Positions 26,353 through 35,603 of a stretch of 64,000 bases of DNA are shown here, piece by piece. Numbering within the stretch: the stretch's first letter is position 1; every line of letters starts with the position of its first letter. Origin of the DNA: Synechococcus sp. WH 7803 (GTDB lineage: Bacteria; Cyanobacteriota; Cyanobacteriia; PCC-6307; Cyanobiaceae); contig CT971583.1 in the NCBI GenBank assembly GCA_000063505.1, positions 248,001 to 312,000 of the forward strand, read 5' to 3'. The position numbers and the translations under genes are program-made. The notes beneath the pieces were generated by a model, which saw only the letters and a program-made list of their open reading frames with translations, ran no database searches and was not told where the DNA came from.

Positions 26353-27363
26353 TTAGCTCACCGCCGTCCAGTGCAGCATCAAGCCACGCTCGCCGAGGAG
26401 GAAGGCGTGCTCCTGCCCCTGGCTGTCGTTGAACACAAAGCGGTTGAAATTGGTCGGTGCTTGCCGACTTTCGGGATCGCGCTCCCAGCTGTCGCCTCCA
26501 TCACGGCTCACCAGCAGGGTGCCGTTGCCGCCTCCGGCCCAGATGGCACCGTCCTTGGACCAGGCCATGTCCATATACCCATAACCGTTGGTGATGGGGA
26601 TGATCGGCTTGCTCCAGCTCTCGAAGTCCTCAGCAGTGTCATTGAGACGGATCTGTGCCCCCCGAGCCACCATCCAGAGGTTTCCATCGGGCTGGTAGCC
26701 AATGCTCTGCAGCCTCTGGCTGCTCACACGCTGGTGCACTTGCCACACGTCTTGGCCAGGCGTCCAGGTGGCATAGAAATTGCCCAGACTGCTCACACTC
26801 ACGTAACTGCCATCGGCACCACGGCGCAGATCGCGGACTGCTCCGGCGGCGTCGCTCACCTTCGCTTCCCAGCTGCCGCCGCCGTCGCGGGTGCGGTAGA
26901 CCGCGCCCACGTTGGTGGCCAACTCGGCACTGTCAGGACCCAGAGCGGTGATCAGGTAAGGCTCGCCTGGAAGTTTGGTATCCAGGAACAAGCGAGTCCA
27001 GTTCTGGCCGCCGTCGGTGGTGTGCATTAGCAGGCCAGGCTGCCCGGCAATCCAGCCGTCGTCTCCCTCAAAAGCGATGCTGAGCAGGCGGAAGTTCTCC
27101 TCGTCGGGGAGATCAAGGCTGCGTTCGTTCCAGCTGGATCCACCATCGTTGGTTTCCAGGATCAAGCGGTTGCTGCCCACCAGAAAGCCATGATCAGCGC
27201 TGGTGAACGCCACATCCAAGGGATTGGCGTCTGTGTTGAGGTCCACCACTTGCCAGGGACTGCTCGTGGCCATGGGAACCCGGGTGGTGACACAGCCTCC
27301 GAGACCGAAGCCGATGCAGGCCACCAGCACGAGCTGGATCAGGGGTTTGAGCAAGGAAGACAT
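26353..27363 (-). CDS. ycf48: Photosystem II stability/assembly factor Ycf48 (HCF136), lipoprotein
   Basis: Ycf48 helps insert newly made D1 into PSII on the lumenal side. The 336-residue product has a lipoprotein signal with the lipobox LGGC (Cys24), then a beta-propeller. Repeated blade motifs are visible: FTSADHGFLVGSNRLILETNDGG, GWIAGQPGLLMHTTDGGQNW, AVYRTRDGGGSWEAKV, and AWSKDGAIWAGGGNGTLLVSRDGGDSWE. I chose the ATG at 27363 since it gives an intact lipoprotein signal. An upstream in-frame ATG at 27429 would add 22 non-hydrophobic residues. It lies between the rubredoxin gene and psbE, the classic PSII assembly cluster. Confidence 0.94.
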   Translation of the reverse strand: MSSLLKPLIQLVLVACIGFGLGGCVTTRVPMATSSPWQVVDLNTDANPLDVAFTSADHGFLVGSNRLILETNDGGSSWNERSLDLPDEENFRLLSIAFEGDDGWIAGQPGLLMHTTDGGQNWTRLFLDTKLPGEPYLITALGPDSAELATNVGAVYRTRDGGGSWEAKVSDAAGAVRDLRRGADGSYVSVSSLGNFYATWTPGQDVWQVHQRVSSQRLQSIGYQPDGNLWMVARGAQIRLNDTAEDFESWSKPIIPITNGYGYMDMAWSKDGAIWAGGGNGTLLVSRDGGDSWERDPESRQAPTNFNRFVFNDSQGQEHAFLLGERGLMLHWTAVS

Positions 27364-27394
27364 ACCGGGCACGGAATACAACGGGGCAACGCGA

Positions 27395-27823
27395 TCAGCG
27401 CAGGGAATAGAGCGAAAGGAAAAAGGCAAAGCCGAGGAGCAGGCCGCCGAAGATCAGAACATTCTTCTGCCCGGGGGTAAGGCGATTGACCCCCAGGCCG
27501 TAGTTGAGGTTCTCCTCGAAGCCGCTGGCCTTGGAACGGGGGCCGATGTCGCGGAAAGCACCAACCCTGCTGCGGCAAACCGGGCAGCGGAAACTGGCGG
27601 CATCCAGATCTTCAAAGGCAGTGCCAGTGGGGATCGCCAGCTTCTTCACCCCTTCCTCGGGGTCGTACACATAGCCGCAACTGCGGCATTCAAAACGGTG
27701 CGTGCGTGGATCACTTGCCTCGGCGAGCGTCTGCTCAGCGGGCGTCTCAGGAGCTTCCTGAGGGGCTTCGGATTCAGCGTCTGCAGCCACAACGTTCTCT
27801 GGGGCCTGTGATTCGTCGCTCAC
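27395..27823 (-). CDS. rubA: Membrane-anchored rubredoxin (RubA)
   Basis: The 142-residue protein has an acidic, alanine-rich N-terminal extension of about 40 residues. A rubredoxin domain follows with the four iron ligands Cys46, Cys49, Cys80 and Cys83 (FECRSCGYVYDPEEG and FRCPVCRSRVG). A C-terminal membrane helix (NVLIFGGLLLGFAFFLSLY) anchors it. In cyanobacteria this rubredoxin is needed for photosystem assembly in the thylakoid. Translation starts at GTG. It is upstream of ycf48 in the same direction and divergent from ndhC by 100 bases, where both promoters should lie. Confidence 0.94.
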   Translation of the reverse strand: MSDESQAPENVVAADAESEAPQEAPETPAEQTLAEASDPRTHRFECRSCGYVYDPEEGVKKLAIPTGTAFEDLDAASFRCPVCRSRVGAFRDIGPRSKASGFEENLNYGLGVNRLTPGQKNVLIFGGLLLGFAFFLSLYSLR

Positions 27824-27923
27824 CGTCGCTCATCCGGGCTGCATCACTCTATCGGCGTGATCAGGGCAAACGTCAGATGGTGGCTGCAAATGCCAGACTG
27901 GCCCGCAGATCGGAGCCCCTTTG

Positions 27924-28286
27924 ATGTTTGTGCTTCCGGGATACGACGCCTTTCTCGGCTTTCTGCTGATCGCAGCAGCCGTGCCGGTGCTGGCGTTGGT
28001 CACCAACAAACTGCTGGCTCCACGAAGCCAGGATGGAGAACGACAGCTCACCTACGAATCGGGCATGGAGCCGATCGGTGGTGCCTGGATTCAGTTCAAC
28101 ATCCGCTATTACATGTTTGCGTTGGTCTTCGTGATCTTCGATGTGGAGACCGTGTTCCTCTATCCCTGGGCTGTGGCCTTCCACCGCCTGGGCTTGCTGG
28201 CCTTCATCGAAGCGCTGATTTTCATCGCCATTCTCGTGGTGGCTCTTGCTTACGCCTGGCGCAAGGGCGCCCTGGAGTGGAGCTGA
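27924..28286 (+). CDS. ndhC: NDH-1 subunit 3 (NdhC)
   Basis: The 120-residue, three-helix membrane subunit belongs to the NDH-1 (NAD(P)H/ferredoxin:plastoquinone oxidoreductase) complex in the thylakoid. It has the conserved loop [26 protein letters not shown] and [16 protein letters not shown] prefer the ATG at 27924 to the TTG immediately before it. It leads the ndhC-ndhK-ndhJ operon with 4 bases before ndhK. Confidence 0.96.
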   Translation: MFVLPGYDAFLGFLLIAAAVPVLALVTNKLLAPRSQDGERQLTYESGMEPIGGAWIQFNIRYYMFALVFVIFDVETVFLYPWAVAFHRLGLLAFIEALIFIAILVVALAYAWRKGALEWS

Positions 28287-28290
28287 CCCC

Positions 28291-29064
28291 ATGACCCCAT
28301 CCACTGACCGTTCTGCAATGGCCGGAGAGTCCCCTTCCATTCAGGCCCTGCGCGATCTGCGCGAGGCCAGCTGCGGTCCTGTGGCCGGTGCCGCCGACGG
28401 CGCCCCCACGGTGACCCAAGACCTGAGTGAGAACGTGATTCTCACCAGCCTTGATGACCTGCACAACTGGGCCCGTTTGAGCAGCCTCTGGCCGCTTCTT
28501 TATGGCACGGCCTGCTGTTTCATCGAATTTGCAGCGCTGCTCGGCTCGCGATTTGATTTCGACCGCTTCGGTCTTGTGCCCCGCAGCTCACCGCGCCAGG
28601 CCGACCTGCTGATCGTGGCCGGCACGGTGACGATGAAAATGGCCCCGGCTCTGGTGCGGCTCTACGAACAGATGCCCGAGCCCAAATACGTGATCGCCAT
28701 GGGAGCGTGCACCATCACCGGCGGCATGTTCAGCGCTGATTCCACAACGGCGGTGCGCGGCGTCGACAAGCTCATCCCCGTGGATCTCTACATGCCGGGT
28801 TGCCCCCCGCGCCCTGAGGCCATTTTTGATGCAGTCATCAAGCTCAGGAAGAAAGTGGCGAATGAATCCGTTGCCGATCGTCGTCAGCTGCAGCAGACCC
28901 ATCGCTATTGCACCGTTGCCCATGCGATGACTGCAGTCGAACCCATCGTCACCGGTGCCTATCTCCGCGCCGAAACCCAAGTAGCTGCGCTTCAACCAGG
29001 CGCCGGCCTGCCCATGCCCGCCCTGGAAACCGCAGACGCTGTTCAACCTTCTGAGCCCTCATGA
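28291..29064 (+). CDS. ndhK: NDH-1 subunit K, [4Fe-4S] N2 cluster protein
   Basis: The 257-residue peripheral-arm subunit carries the N2-type cluster that hands electrons to plastoquinone. The four cysteine ligands are visible: Cys75-Cys76 in [10 protein letters not shown], Cys140 in MGACTITGG and Cys171 in [10 protein letters not shown]. The N-terminal 45 residues are a variable extension; a second ATG at 28318 is possible. The C-terminus has an extra 40 residues (after VANES) that are only loosely conserved. The stop overlaps the ndhJ start by 4 bases. Confidence 0.95.
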   Translation: MTPSTDRSAMAGESPSIQALRDLREASCGPVAGAADGAPTVTQDLSENVILTSLDDLHNWARLSSLWPLLYGTACCFIEFAALLGSRFDFDRFGLVPRSSPRQADLLIVAGTVTMKMAPALVRLYEQMPEPKYVIAMGACTITGGMFSADSTTAVRGVDKLIPVDLYMPGCPPRPEAIFDAVIKLRKKVANESVADRRQLQQTHRYCTVAHAMTAVEPIVTGAYLRAETQVAALQPGAGLPMPALETADAVQPSEPS

Positions 29065-29609
29065 GCCCCACTCCTGATAAGCAAGCGAACGCTGATGCTC
29101 CCGTGGCTGTGGCCCCTGCGCCCGGCCCGGTGAGTCAATGGCTTAGCCAGCAAGGTTTCGAGCATGAGCTGCTCGAGCCCGATCACGTGGGTGTGGAGCA
29201 GATCGCTGTGGAAGCGTTGTTCTTGCCCGTGATTGCCGCTGCACTCAAAAGCCACGGCTTCGACTACCTGCAGTGCCAGGGTGGCTATGACGAAGGCCCC
29301 GGAGAGCGGCTGGTGTGCTTCTACCACCTGCTGGCGATGGCGGAGGTTGCCGAAGGCAGTGCCGACCAGGTGCGTGAGGTGCGCCTGAAGGTGTTCCTGT
29401 CCCGTGAAGGGCAGCCCAGTGTTCCCAGCCTTTATGGCCTGTTCCGCGGTGCCGACTGGCAGGAGCGCGAGACCTTCGACATGTTCGGCATTCAGTTCGA
29501 AGGGCATCCCCATCCCAAGCGCCTGCTCATGCCGGAAGACTGGACGGGCTGGCCCCTGCGCAAGGACTACGTGCAACCTGATTTCTACGAAATGCAGGAC
29601 GCCTATTGA
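29061..29609 (+). CDS. ndhJ: NDH-1 subunit J
   Basis: The 182-residue soluble NDH-1 subunit (complex I 30-kDa type) shows the signature region [23 protein letters not shown] and then [12 protein letters not shown] near the C-terminus. It binds NdhK in the peripheral arm. Its N-terminus is extended by an alanine/proline-rich stretch. It closes the ndhCKJ operon and overlaps the convergent yvcK-like gene by 7 bases. Confidence 0.95.
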   Translation: MSPTPDKQANADAPVAVAPAPGPVSQWLSQQGFEHELLEPDHVGVEQIAVEALFLPVIAAALKSHGFDYLQCQGGYDEGPGERLVCFYHLLAMAEVAEGSADQVREVRLKVFLSREGQPSVPSLYGLFRGADWQERETFDMFGIQFEGHPHPKRLLMPEDWTGWPLRKDYVQPDFYEMQDAY

Positions 29610-31054
29610 TGCGCGCTTTGCTGGCCGGCTGAACCCTGTAGATCTTTTTTGTGTTTGCGGTAGAAGCGCATCACCGCCAAAGCTAGTGAGCGTGGATCGT
29701 GACGCAGGGTGGCCGTGGGTCTGCTTCCCTGCAGCGGCGCTTCCATCACGTCGTAGCCCTCGGAGAGCAACTGCCGCCTGTTGCAAACAACCGGTTCAGC
29801 TCCTCTTGATTTGTAGTAGGCGATCAAAGGGGAGTCAGCGATCGCTTCCTGGGCTAGCACCGCATCGAACAGCCGTTGATTGATGCCGAGCGAGGCCAGT
29901 TGTGCTTCGATCGCACGCAGATGCCCGCTCACATCGAGCCCATCGGTTTCGCCGGGCTGGGTCATCAGATTGCAGATGTAGAGCCGTGGAGCACGGCTGC
30001 GTTGAATCGCTGTGACTAGTTCGGGCACCAGCAGATTCGGAAGCAATGAGGTGTAAAGGCTTCCTGGCCCCAGAAGAATCAGATCCGCATGGGCAATGGC
30101 CTCCAGCGCGCGCGGAAGCGCTGGCGGTCGCTCCGGCAAACAGCCCAGACGCACGATCGGGCTTGGCGCCTTGCCGATCACCGATTCCCCTTCGATGCGT
30201 CGCCCGTCCTCCAGTTCCGCCCACAGCCTTACATCGGCGTTGGTGGCCGGCACCACCTGACCCTGCACGGCCAGGACGCGGCTCGAGGCGGTGATGGCCG
30301 TCTCCAGATTGCCGGTAATCGCTGTTAAGGCCGAGAGAAAGAGGTTGCCGAAGCTGTGGCCTTCCAGTCCGGTTCCCGAGGAGAAGCGGTATTGAAACAG
30401 GCGCGTCAGCAGAGGCTCCTCGGTGGAGAGGGCGGCCAGACAATTGCGGATGTCGCCCGGCGGCTGCACTCCGAGCTCGCGGCGCAGCACACCGCTGCTG
30501 CCGCCGTCGTCGGCCACTGTGACGATCGCGGTGATGTGACTGCTGTAGCGCTTCAAGCCACTCAGCAGGGTGGACAAGCCGGTGCCACCGCCGATGGCCA
30601 CGATGTTCGGCCCGCGATTCAGTCGGCTCTTGGCACGCAGAGCATCCACCAGCACGGTGTCTTTTTCAGGAGCAAGAGCCTGTTGGATCGAGCCGAAACT
30701 GCGGCTCTGGCCCCAGAGAAGCAGGCCGATCCCCACCAGCAACACGAGAGGACCGGTGATTCCGCGGGGCATCACGCGCGTGATCCAGCTCAGGGATTCT
30801 TGGATGGCCCAGAGCGTCCAGTAAATCGGTTGAAGGTCGGCCCAAACGGCTGCACCGAGCAGGGCCAGCACCAGTCCGATGCCGGAGGTGAGCAGCCAGC
30901 GCTTCACCACCAACCCTGGCTGCAGCCAGCGCATCGCTCGCCGGGAGCGCAGCATCAGATCGCGCTGCCGCTCCGCCTGCATCGCGCGGATGCGTTCACG
31001 GTTTCCGCGGCGTGGAAGTCTGGTCAACTGCGATCCGAAGCGAGGGGTTCGCAT
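29603..31054 (-). CDS. YvcK/CofD-like protein (UDP-sugar-binding gluconeogenesis factor) with N-terminal membrane anchor
   Basis: The 483-residue protein has a basic N-terminus and two hydrophobic helices in the first 125 residues, then a CofD/YvcK fold domain. Diagnostic segments are [36 protein letters not shown] and [13 protein letters not shown], then [16 protein letters not shown]. In Bacillus YvcK binds UDP-GlcNAc and affects growth on gluconeogenic carbon and cell shape; the cyanobacterial role is not settled. I chose the ATG at 31054; a TTG at 31063 is the other option. It is convergent to ndhJ and divergent from the ABC ATPase. Confidence 0.88.
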   Translation of the reverse strand: MRTPRFGSQLTRLPRRGNRERIRAMQAERQRDLMLRSRRAMRWLQPGLVVKRWLLTSGIGLVLALLGAAVWADLQPIYWTLWAIQESLSWITRVMPRGITGPLVLLVGIGLLLWGQSRSFGSIQQALAPEKDTVLVDALRAKSRLNRGPNIVAIGGGTGLSTLLSGLKRYSSHITAIVTVADDGGSSGVLRRELGVQPPGDIRNCLAALSTEEPLLTRLFQYRFSSGTGLEGHSFGNLFLSALTAITGNLETAITASSRVLAVQGQVVPATNADVRLWAELEDGRRIEGESVIGKAPSPIVRLGCLPERPPALPRALEAIAHADLILLGPGSLYTSLLPNLLVPELVTAIQRSRAPRLYICNLMTQPGETDGLDVSGHLRAIEAQLASLGINQRLFDAVLAQEAIADSPLIAYYKSRGAEPVVCNRRQLLSEGYDVMEAPLQGSRPTATLRHDPRSLALAVMRFYRKHKKDLQGSAGQQSAHQ

Positions 31055-31137
31055 CCCTTGCAATCACCAAACTGTACGGAAGCTGGCCCCAATGGCCATC
31101 CCCCCGAGCCAAACCCGGCAGGATGGCTTGAGATGCA

Positions 31138-31959
31138 ATGCGGCCTCCAATGAGCCGGCCGAGCGCCACCCCAGCAACAACCCAGACGCCCGTGGTGGAG
31201 ATGCGCGATCTCACCATGCAATGGGGCCCCAGGCCTGTGCTCGATCGGGTGTCGCTCACCATGAACCCCGGTGAGCGCATCGCCGTTGTTGGTCCTTCCG
31301 GTGCCGGTAAATCCACGGTGTTGCGGCTGCTTGCTGGTCTGCAGCTGCCAACAGGTGGTGAGCTGCGCCTTTTCGGGGAACCGCAGACCTACCTGCGCCT
31401 CGATCAGCGCCGGCCTCCGGATGTGCGATTGGTGTTTCAGAACCCAGCTCTGCTGGCTTCCCTCACGGTGGAGGAAAACGTTGGTTTTCTGCTCACCCGT
31501 CTGGGACGCCTGAAGCCTGCCCAGATTCGCGAGCGGGTGCAGCAGTGCCTCGAAGCTGTTGGCCTTCATGAGGTGGCCGAGAAGTATCCAGGTCAGTTGA
31601 GTGGTGGCATGCAGAAACGGGTGAGCTTTGCCCGGGCCCTGATCGATGACCCCGACCGGGAGGAGGGGGCGATGCCCTTGCTGCTCTACGACGAGCCCAC
31701 GGCTGGCTTGGATCCGGTGGCATCCACGCGAATTGAAGATTTGATTGTGAAAACCACCACGGTGGCGCGGGGTTGTTCGGTGGTCGTGAGTCACGTTCAC
31801 AGCACGATTGAACGGTCTGCTGAACGGATCGTGATGTTGTATGGCGGGCGCTTTCAGTGGGATGGAAGCGTGGAGGACTACCGCAATTCAGACAATCCTT
31901 ATGTGGTTCAGTTCAGGACGGGTAACCTGCGCGGACCGATGCAACCCTCCGACCAGTAA
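31138..31959 (+). CDS. ABC transporter ATPase of MCE/lipid-transport type (MlaF-like)
   Basis: The 273-residue ATPase has Walker A GPSGAGKST near residues 57-65, the Q-loop LVFQNPALL, the signature LSGGMQKRVSFARAL, and Walker B LLLYDEPTAGLDP. The LSGGMQKR signature is typical of the Mkl/MlaF group that powers MCE-dependent lipid trafficking between membranes. The next gene, 3 bases downstream, encodes an MCE-domain protein, which supports this assignment. No permease (MlaE) gene lies nearby. An ATG at 31150 is an alternative start. Confidence 0.9.
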   Translation: MRPPMSRPSATPATTQTPVVEMRDLTMQWGPRPVLDRVSLTMNPGERIAVVGPSGAGKSTVLRLLAGLQLPTGGELRLFGEPQTYLRLDQRRPPDVRLVFQNPALLASLTVEENVGFLLTRLGRLKPAQIRERVQQCLEAVGLHEVAEKYPGQLSGGMQKRVSFARALIDDPDREEGAMPLLLYDEPTAGLDPVASTRIEDLIVKTTTVARGCSVVVSHVHSTIERSAERIVMLYGGRFQWDGSVEDYRNSDNPYVVQFRTGNLRGPMQPSDQ

Positions 31960-31962
31960 TTC

Positions 31963-32895
31963 ATGCGCCGTAGTGTCCGCGAAGCCCTGGTCGGTTTTTC
32001 GCTTGTTGGAGCGATCGCCGGATTTGCAGGCACCATGCTCTGGCTGAGGGGCGTACGTCTGGGATCGGAAACCTGGACGGTTCAGGCGGATTTCCAGAAT
32101 GCCGGTGGTCTTGCTAACCGCTCGCCCGTCACGTTTAGGGGAATCACCGTGGGAACGGTGCGAGCGATCGATGTCACTCCCATGGCCGTTAGAGCCACAT
32201 TGGAGATCAATCAGGACGACCTCCAGCTCCCCCTGCCCGTGAAGGCCGTGGTCTCCTCTGCATCCCTGTTGGGAGGGGATTCCCAGGTGGAGCTCCTCAC
32301 CACAGGCACGCCGGTGCCGAAGAACGCGCCATCGCCGAAAGCGCGGAACTGCAAAAACAGCGGTGTTCTGTGCGAGGGGGCCACGATTCCAGGCCAGTCA
32401 GGTGCCAGCCTGACGTCGGTGACCGCAAGCCTTGAGCAACTTCTCGATCAGGCTCAGAAATCGAACTTGATCCCCCAGTTGGTGGAGTCCACCAAGCAGT
32501 TCGGAACGACCAGCGAGGATGCGTCCAAATTCCTCGACACAGCTGACGTCGCGGCACAAAACGTGGATGCGCTCGTGCAGCAACTGCGCGCTGAGGTGTC
32601 CCGAGCCCAGCCCACGATCGACAACCTCAACCGCGCGACAGCGGAAGCGGCTGCGGCTGCGGCCAGCATCAACAACCTGGCCAAGGCGTTTGATAATCCA
32701 GAAACGGTGAGTGATCTCAAGCAGACCGTCACCAACGCCAAGCAGCTCACGGCCCGGATTGATGCCGTGGGCGGAGACATCGAACAGCTCACCGACGACC
32801 GTCAGTTCATGCAAGGTCTCCGCAGCGTGATGATTGGCCTTGGTGCCTTCTTCGACGAGGTCTACCCGGCCAGGACGGGGACCTCGAACGAATGA
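31963..32895 (+). CDS. MCE (MlaD/TGD2-like) substrate-binding protein
   Basis: The 310-residue protein has one N-terminal membrane helix (residues 11-30) and an MCE domain. Its hallmark is VQADFQNAGGLANRSPVTFRGI, followed by VGTVRAIDVTP. A long helical, coiled-coil-prone region follows (about residues 145-290), rich in alanine and glutamine. Such proteins form hexameric rings that carry phospholipids between inner and outer membranes; the plant chloroplast homolog is TGD2. It is directly downstream of the MlaF-like ATPase. It is convergent with chlD, 7 bases apart. Confidence 0.9.
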   Translation: MRRSVREALVGFSLVGAIAGFAGTMLWLRGVRLGSETWTVQADFQNAGGLANRSPVTFRGITVGTVRAIDVTPMAVRATLEINQDDLQLPLPVKAVVSSASLLGGDSQVELLTTGTPVPKNAPSPKARNCKNSGVLCEGATIPGQSGASLTSVTASLEQLLDQAQKSNLIPQLVESTKQFGTTSEDASKFLDTADVAAQNVDALVQQLRAEVSRAQPTIDNLNRATAEAAAAAASINNLAKAFDNPETVSDLKQTVTNAKQLTARIDAVGGDIEQLTDDRQFMQGLRSVMIGLGAFFDEVYPARTGTSNE

Positions 32896-32902
32896 CGCCG
32901 GT

Positions 32903-35071
32903 TCAGGTCACCGAATTGATCGCCTCCATGGCCACAGCGGCAATGGCCTGATCGCTGGCCTTGGGCAGCTGCACGTATTTGCCACCCGCGGCTTCGGCAA
33001 GGTCTTTGCCCATGCCGCTGCCAATGAACTTGCGCTCGGTGTCGATCACCAGCAGCTTGATTTCAAGCATGCGGTAGCGACCCGCCACATCGAGAACCTC
33101 CTGCTTGAGATCGGGCTTCTCCTCTCCTTCAAGCTCCGGCTGGCCCAGGGACGTGCTGAGAGGGACGTTGCCGCGTCCATCCGTGATCGCCACCACCACC
33201 ACTTGCCCAAGATCGCCCGTGGCCAAAGCATTGGCACCAACGCGAGCCGCCTGGGTGAGCCCATGGGCGAGGGGGGAGCCGCCGCCGCAGGGCATCGATT
33301 CCAGCCGCCGGCGGGCGGCCGTGATCGAGCGGGTGGGCGGCAGCAACACTTCGGCCTGATCGCCGCGGAAGGGAATCAGAGCCACTTCATCGCGGTTTTC
33401 ATAGGCCTCAGTGAGCAGCCTGATCACCGCTCCCTTGGCGCTCTGCATTCGGTTCAGGGCCATCGATCCACTGGCATCCACCAGGAAGATCACCAACGCT
33501 CCAGCTTGTCGCTGCAGCAGCTTGGCGCGCAGGTCTGATTCCTCCACGATCACGGTGCGCTCCGGTTGGCGTGCTCGGCGTGCTTTTTGGTAAGGCGCAG
33601 CCGCTCGCAGCGTGGCATCAACGGCGATGCGCCTCACCGGCCCGCGGGGGAGCATCGGTTTCACGTAACGGCCCCGGCTGTCACTGAGCACCACCGAACG
33701 GCTGCCACTGTTGCCGCTTTTGCTCTTGGCGGCATTGAACAGCAGCAGGTCGGGATCGATCGCTACCGCCTCGGGATCCAGCATGAACTCTTCGGGCACC
33801 GAGGGTGGTGCCTCGTCCTGCTCCGAGTCCTCGTCATCGTTGCTGTCGTCGTCTTCGCTGTCGTTGTCGTCGCTGCTGTCTTCCGGTGGATCGTTGTCGT
33901 CGTCAGCGGATCCCTCCGGTGGGGGAGGCGTGTCGTCGCTGTTCTGCTCACCGGGGTCCGGCGGTGGTGGCGGGGTCTGATCGTCGGGCTGCTCGGGCGG
34001 CGGCGGTGGCTCCATCTGCTGATCCGGTGGCGGCAACTGGGAGGCGCGGGGTGCAATCACCAGAGCCACAGCCACCTGCAGGTCATCGGCCTCCACCTGA
34101 TCGCGACCACTGAGGGCCGCATGGGCTTTGGCCACGCGCACGGCATACAACTCAGAGCGATGCCCTTCCACGCCGCCGCGGATGGCTTCGGTGACCAGAT
34201 ATTCGATCTGCTCGCGACTGATCTGCACATCCGGGAGCCATTGCCGGGCCAGCAGCAGCTGGGTGGCCAGGGCATCGGTGTCTTCCTTCCAGCGCTCCGC
34301 GAAGCTGCGGCTGCACTGTCCGTGGCTGAGCACCGCATTGGTGATCTCCACCCGCTGTTCGGTGCTCACCAGCTGATCAGCTGAGAGCGCGATGGCAAAG
34401 CGGTCGAGCAGGTGATCGCGAACGTTCCCTTCCTCTGGGTTATACGTGGCGATCAACAGCGGCCTGCAGGGGTGGCTGAGGCTCAACCCCTCCCGTTCCA
34501 CCTGGTTCTCGCCCGCTCCCACGGCGGCCAGAAGGAGATTGACGATGCCGTCATCCAACAGGTTGAGCTCGTCCACATACAGCACCCCACGGTGGGCTTC
34601 CGCCAGCAGGCCGGGCTGAAACACGGGGCTGCCACTGCTCAGGGAGGCGGTCACGTCCACAGCCCCCACGAGGCGGTCTTCCGTGATGCCCAGGGGGACC
34701 TGAACGAAAGGAGCGGGAATCACCGTGGACGCTGGTTCAGCGCCGAGGGTGTCGCGGAGGCTGCTGCCCCATTCCTCCGGTCGTTGCGGATCCAGATTGC
34801 GGCCCGGCCCAATCGGCACCGGTGCGTTGGCTGGGTCGAGGATTTCAATCGGTGGGAGCAAGGCATGCAGACCCCGTGCCAGCACTGACTTGCCGGTGCC
34901 TCGGCCGCCGGCGATGATCACGCCGCCCAGCCCTGGATCCACAGCAGCCAGCATCAGGGCGAGCTTCAGGGTTCCATGGCCGGTGATCGCCGCCAACGGA
35001 AAGGCGCGGTTGGCTTGATCCATCGCTGCTGTCTTGGCCACGCCGCTGGCGACCCCTCCACCTGAAACCAT
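32903..35071 (-). CDS. chlD: Magnesium chelatase subunit D
   Basis: ChlD works with ChlI and ChlH to insert Mg2+ into protoporphyrin IX. The roughly 722-residue product has an N-terminal AAA+ domain with the P-loop-like [38 protein letters not shown] and [18 protein letters not shown]. Next comes a proline- and acid-rich linker of about 80 residues ([10 protein letters not shown], then runs of D/E/S). The C-terminal VWA domain has the MIDAS motif [12 protein letters not shown] placed the start at the ATG at 35071; an ATG at 35023 ([16 protein letters not shown]) is equally plausible. It is divergent from folK. Confidence 0.95.
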   Translation of the reverse strand: MVSGGGVASGVAKTAAMDQANRAFPLAAITGHGTLKLALMLAAVDPGLGGVIIAGGRGTGKSVLARGLHALLPPIEILDPANAPVPIGPGRNLDPQRPEEWGSSLRDTLGAEPASTVIPAPFVQVPLGITEDRLVGAVDVTASLSSGSPVFQPGLLAEAHRGVLYVDELNLLDDGIVNLLLAAVGAGENQVEREGLSLSHPCRPLLIATYNPEEGNVRDHLLDRFAIALSADQLVSTEQRVEITNAVLSHGQCSRSFAERWKEDTDALATQLLLARQWLPDVQISREQIEYLVTEAIRGGVEGHRSELYAVRVAKAHAALSGRDQVEADDLQVAVALVIAPRASQLPPPDQQMEPPPPPEQPDDQTPPPPPDPGEQNSDDTPPPPEGSADDDNDPPEDSSDDNDSEDDDSNDDEDSEQDEAPPSVPEEFMLDPEAVAIDPDLLLFNAAKSKSGNSGSRSVVLSDSRGRYVKPMLPRGPVRRIAVDATLRAAAPYQKARRARQPERTVIVEESDLRAKLLQRQAGALVIFLVDASGSMALNRMQSAKGAVIRLLTEAYENRDEVALIPFRGDQAEVLLPPTRSITAARRRLESMPCGGGSPLAHGLTQAARVGANALATGDLGQVVVVAITDGRGNVPLSTSLGQPELEGEEKPDLKQEVLDVAGRYRMLEIKLLVIDTERKFIGSGMGKDLAEAAGGKYVQLPKASDQAIAAVAMEAINSVT

Positions 35072-35092
35072 GAACGTTTGCCGGCCCATCGC

Positions 35093-35602
35093 GTGAGCGC
35101 CAGTCTCGCTGATCAGGCTTGTTCTCTGGCAGTGGCGTTGGGGGCCAATCGTCCCAGTGCTGCGGGCAGCCCCCAACAGACCCTGATCGATGTGCGCCCA
35201 CAGCTCGAACAATTGTTGTGCGACTGGGCTCAGATCAGCCTGTCCCGCATCAGCTGCTCATGGTCGCCCTTGCTGGAGACGGCTCCGGTGGGAGGGCCGC
35301 CCGGTCAGCCGATGTACTGCAATGCCGTGCTCCTGATCCGCGGTGTGCCTGGTGCTCCAGATGCGGAGGCGGCGCTGGCGTTGCTGGATCGTCTCCAAGC
35401 GCTGGAGGCGCAGTACGGCCGCGATCGCGATCGCGAAGTGCGTTGGGGGCCCAGGTCGCTGGATCTGGATCTGCTCTTCTGGGGTGACTGGCGGCTGGAG
35501 CATCCCCGGCTGGTGTTGCCGCATCCACGCCTGCATCTCCGCTCTTTCGTGATGGAACCTTTGCTCGCGGCCATGCAGCGTTCCACGCACTGGCGCTCCT
35601 GA
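35093..35602 (+). CDS. folK: 2-amino-4-hydroxy-6-hydroxymethyldihydropteridine pyrophosphokinase
   Basis: HPPK adds pyrophosphate to hydroxymethyl-dihydropterin in folate synthesis. The 169-residue product has [14 protein letters not shown] near the N-terminus and the central signature [18 protein letters not shown] with the two metal-binding aspartates, then [20 protein letters not shown] at 35093 gives the best start; a TTG at 35078 is in frame upstream. It is divergent from chlD with a very short spacer and convergent with the ABC exporter gene, with one base between their stops. Confidence 0.93.
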   Translation: MSASLADQACSLAVALGANRPSAAGSPQQTLIDVRPQLEQLLCDWAQISLSRISCSWSPLLETAPVGGPPGQPMYCNAVLLIRGVPGAPDAEAALALLDRLQALEAQYGRDRDREVRWGPRSLDLDLLFWGDWRLEHPRLVLPHPRLHLRSFVMEPLLAAMQRSTHWRS

Positions 35603-35603
35603 G

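Noticed and set aside
33800-34020. Repetitive trinucleotide-like tract that might suggest a repeat array
   Set aside because: It encodes the acidic and proline-rich linker of ChlD in frame. The repeats are irregular and have no spacers, so it is not a CRISPR array.
35072-35212. Upstream extension of chlD to 35212
   Set aside because: The added residues overlap the folK coding sequence and are not conserved in ChlD, so a start at 35071 or 35023 is more likely.
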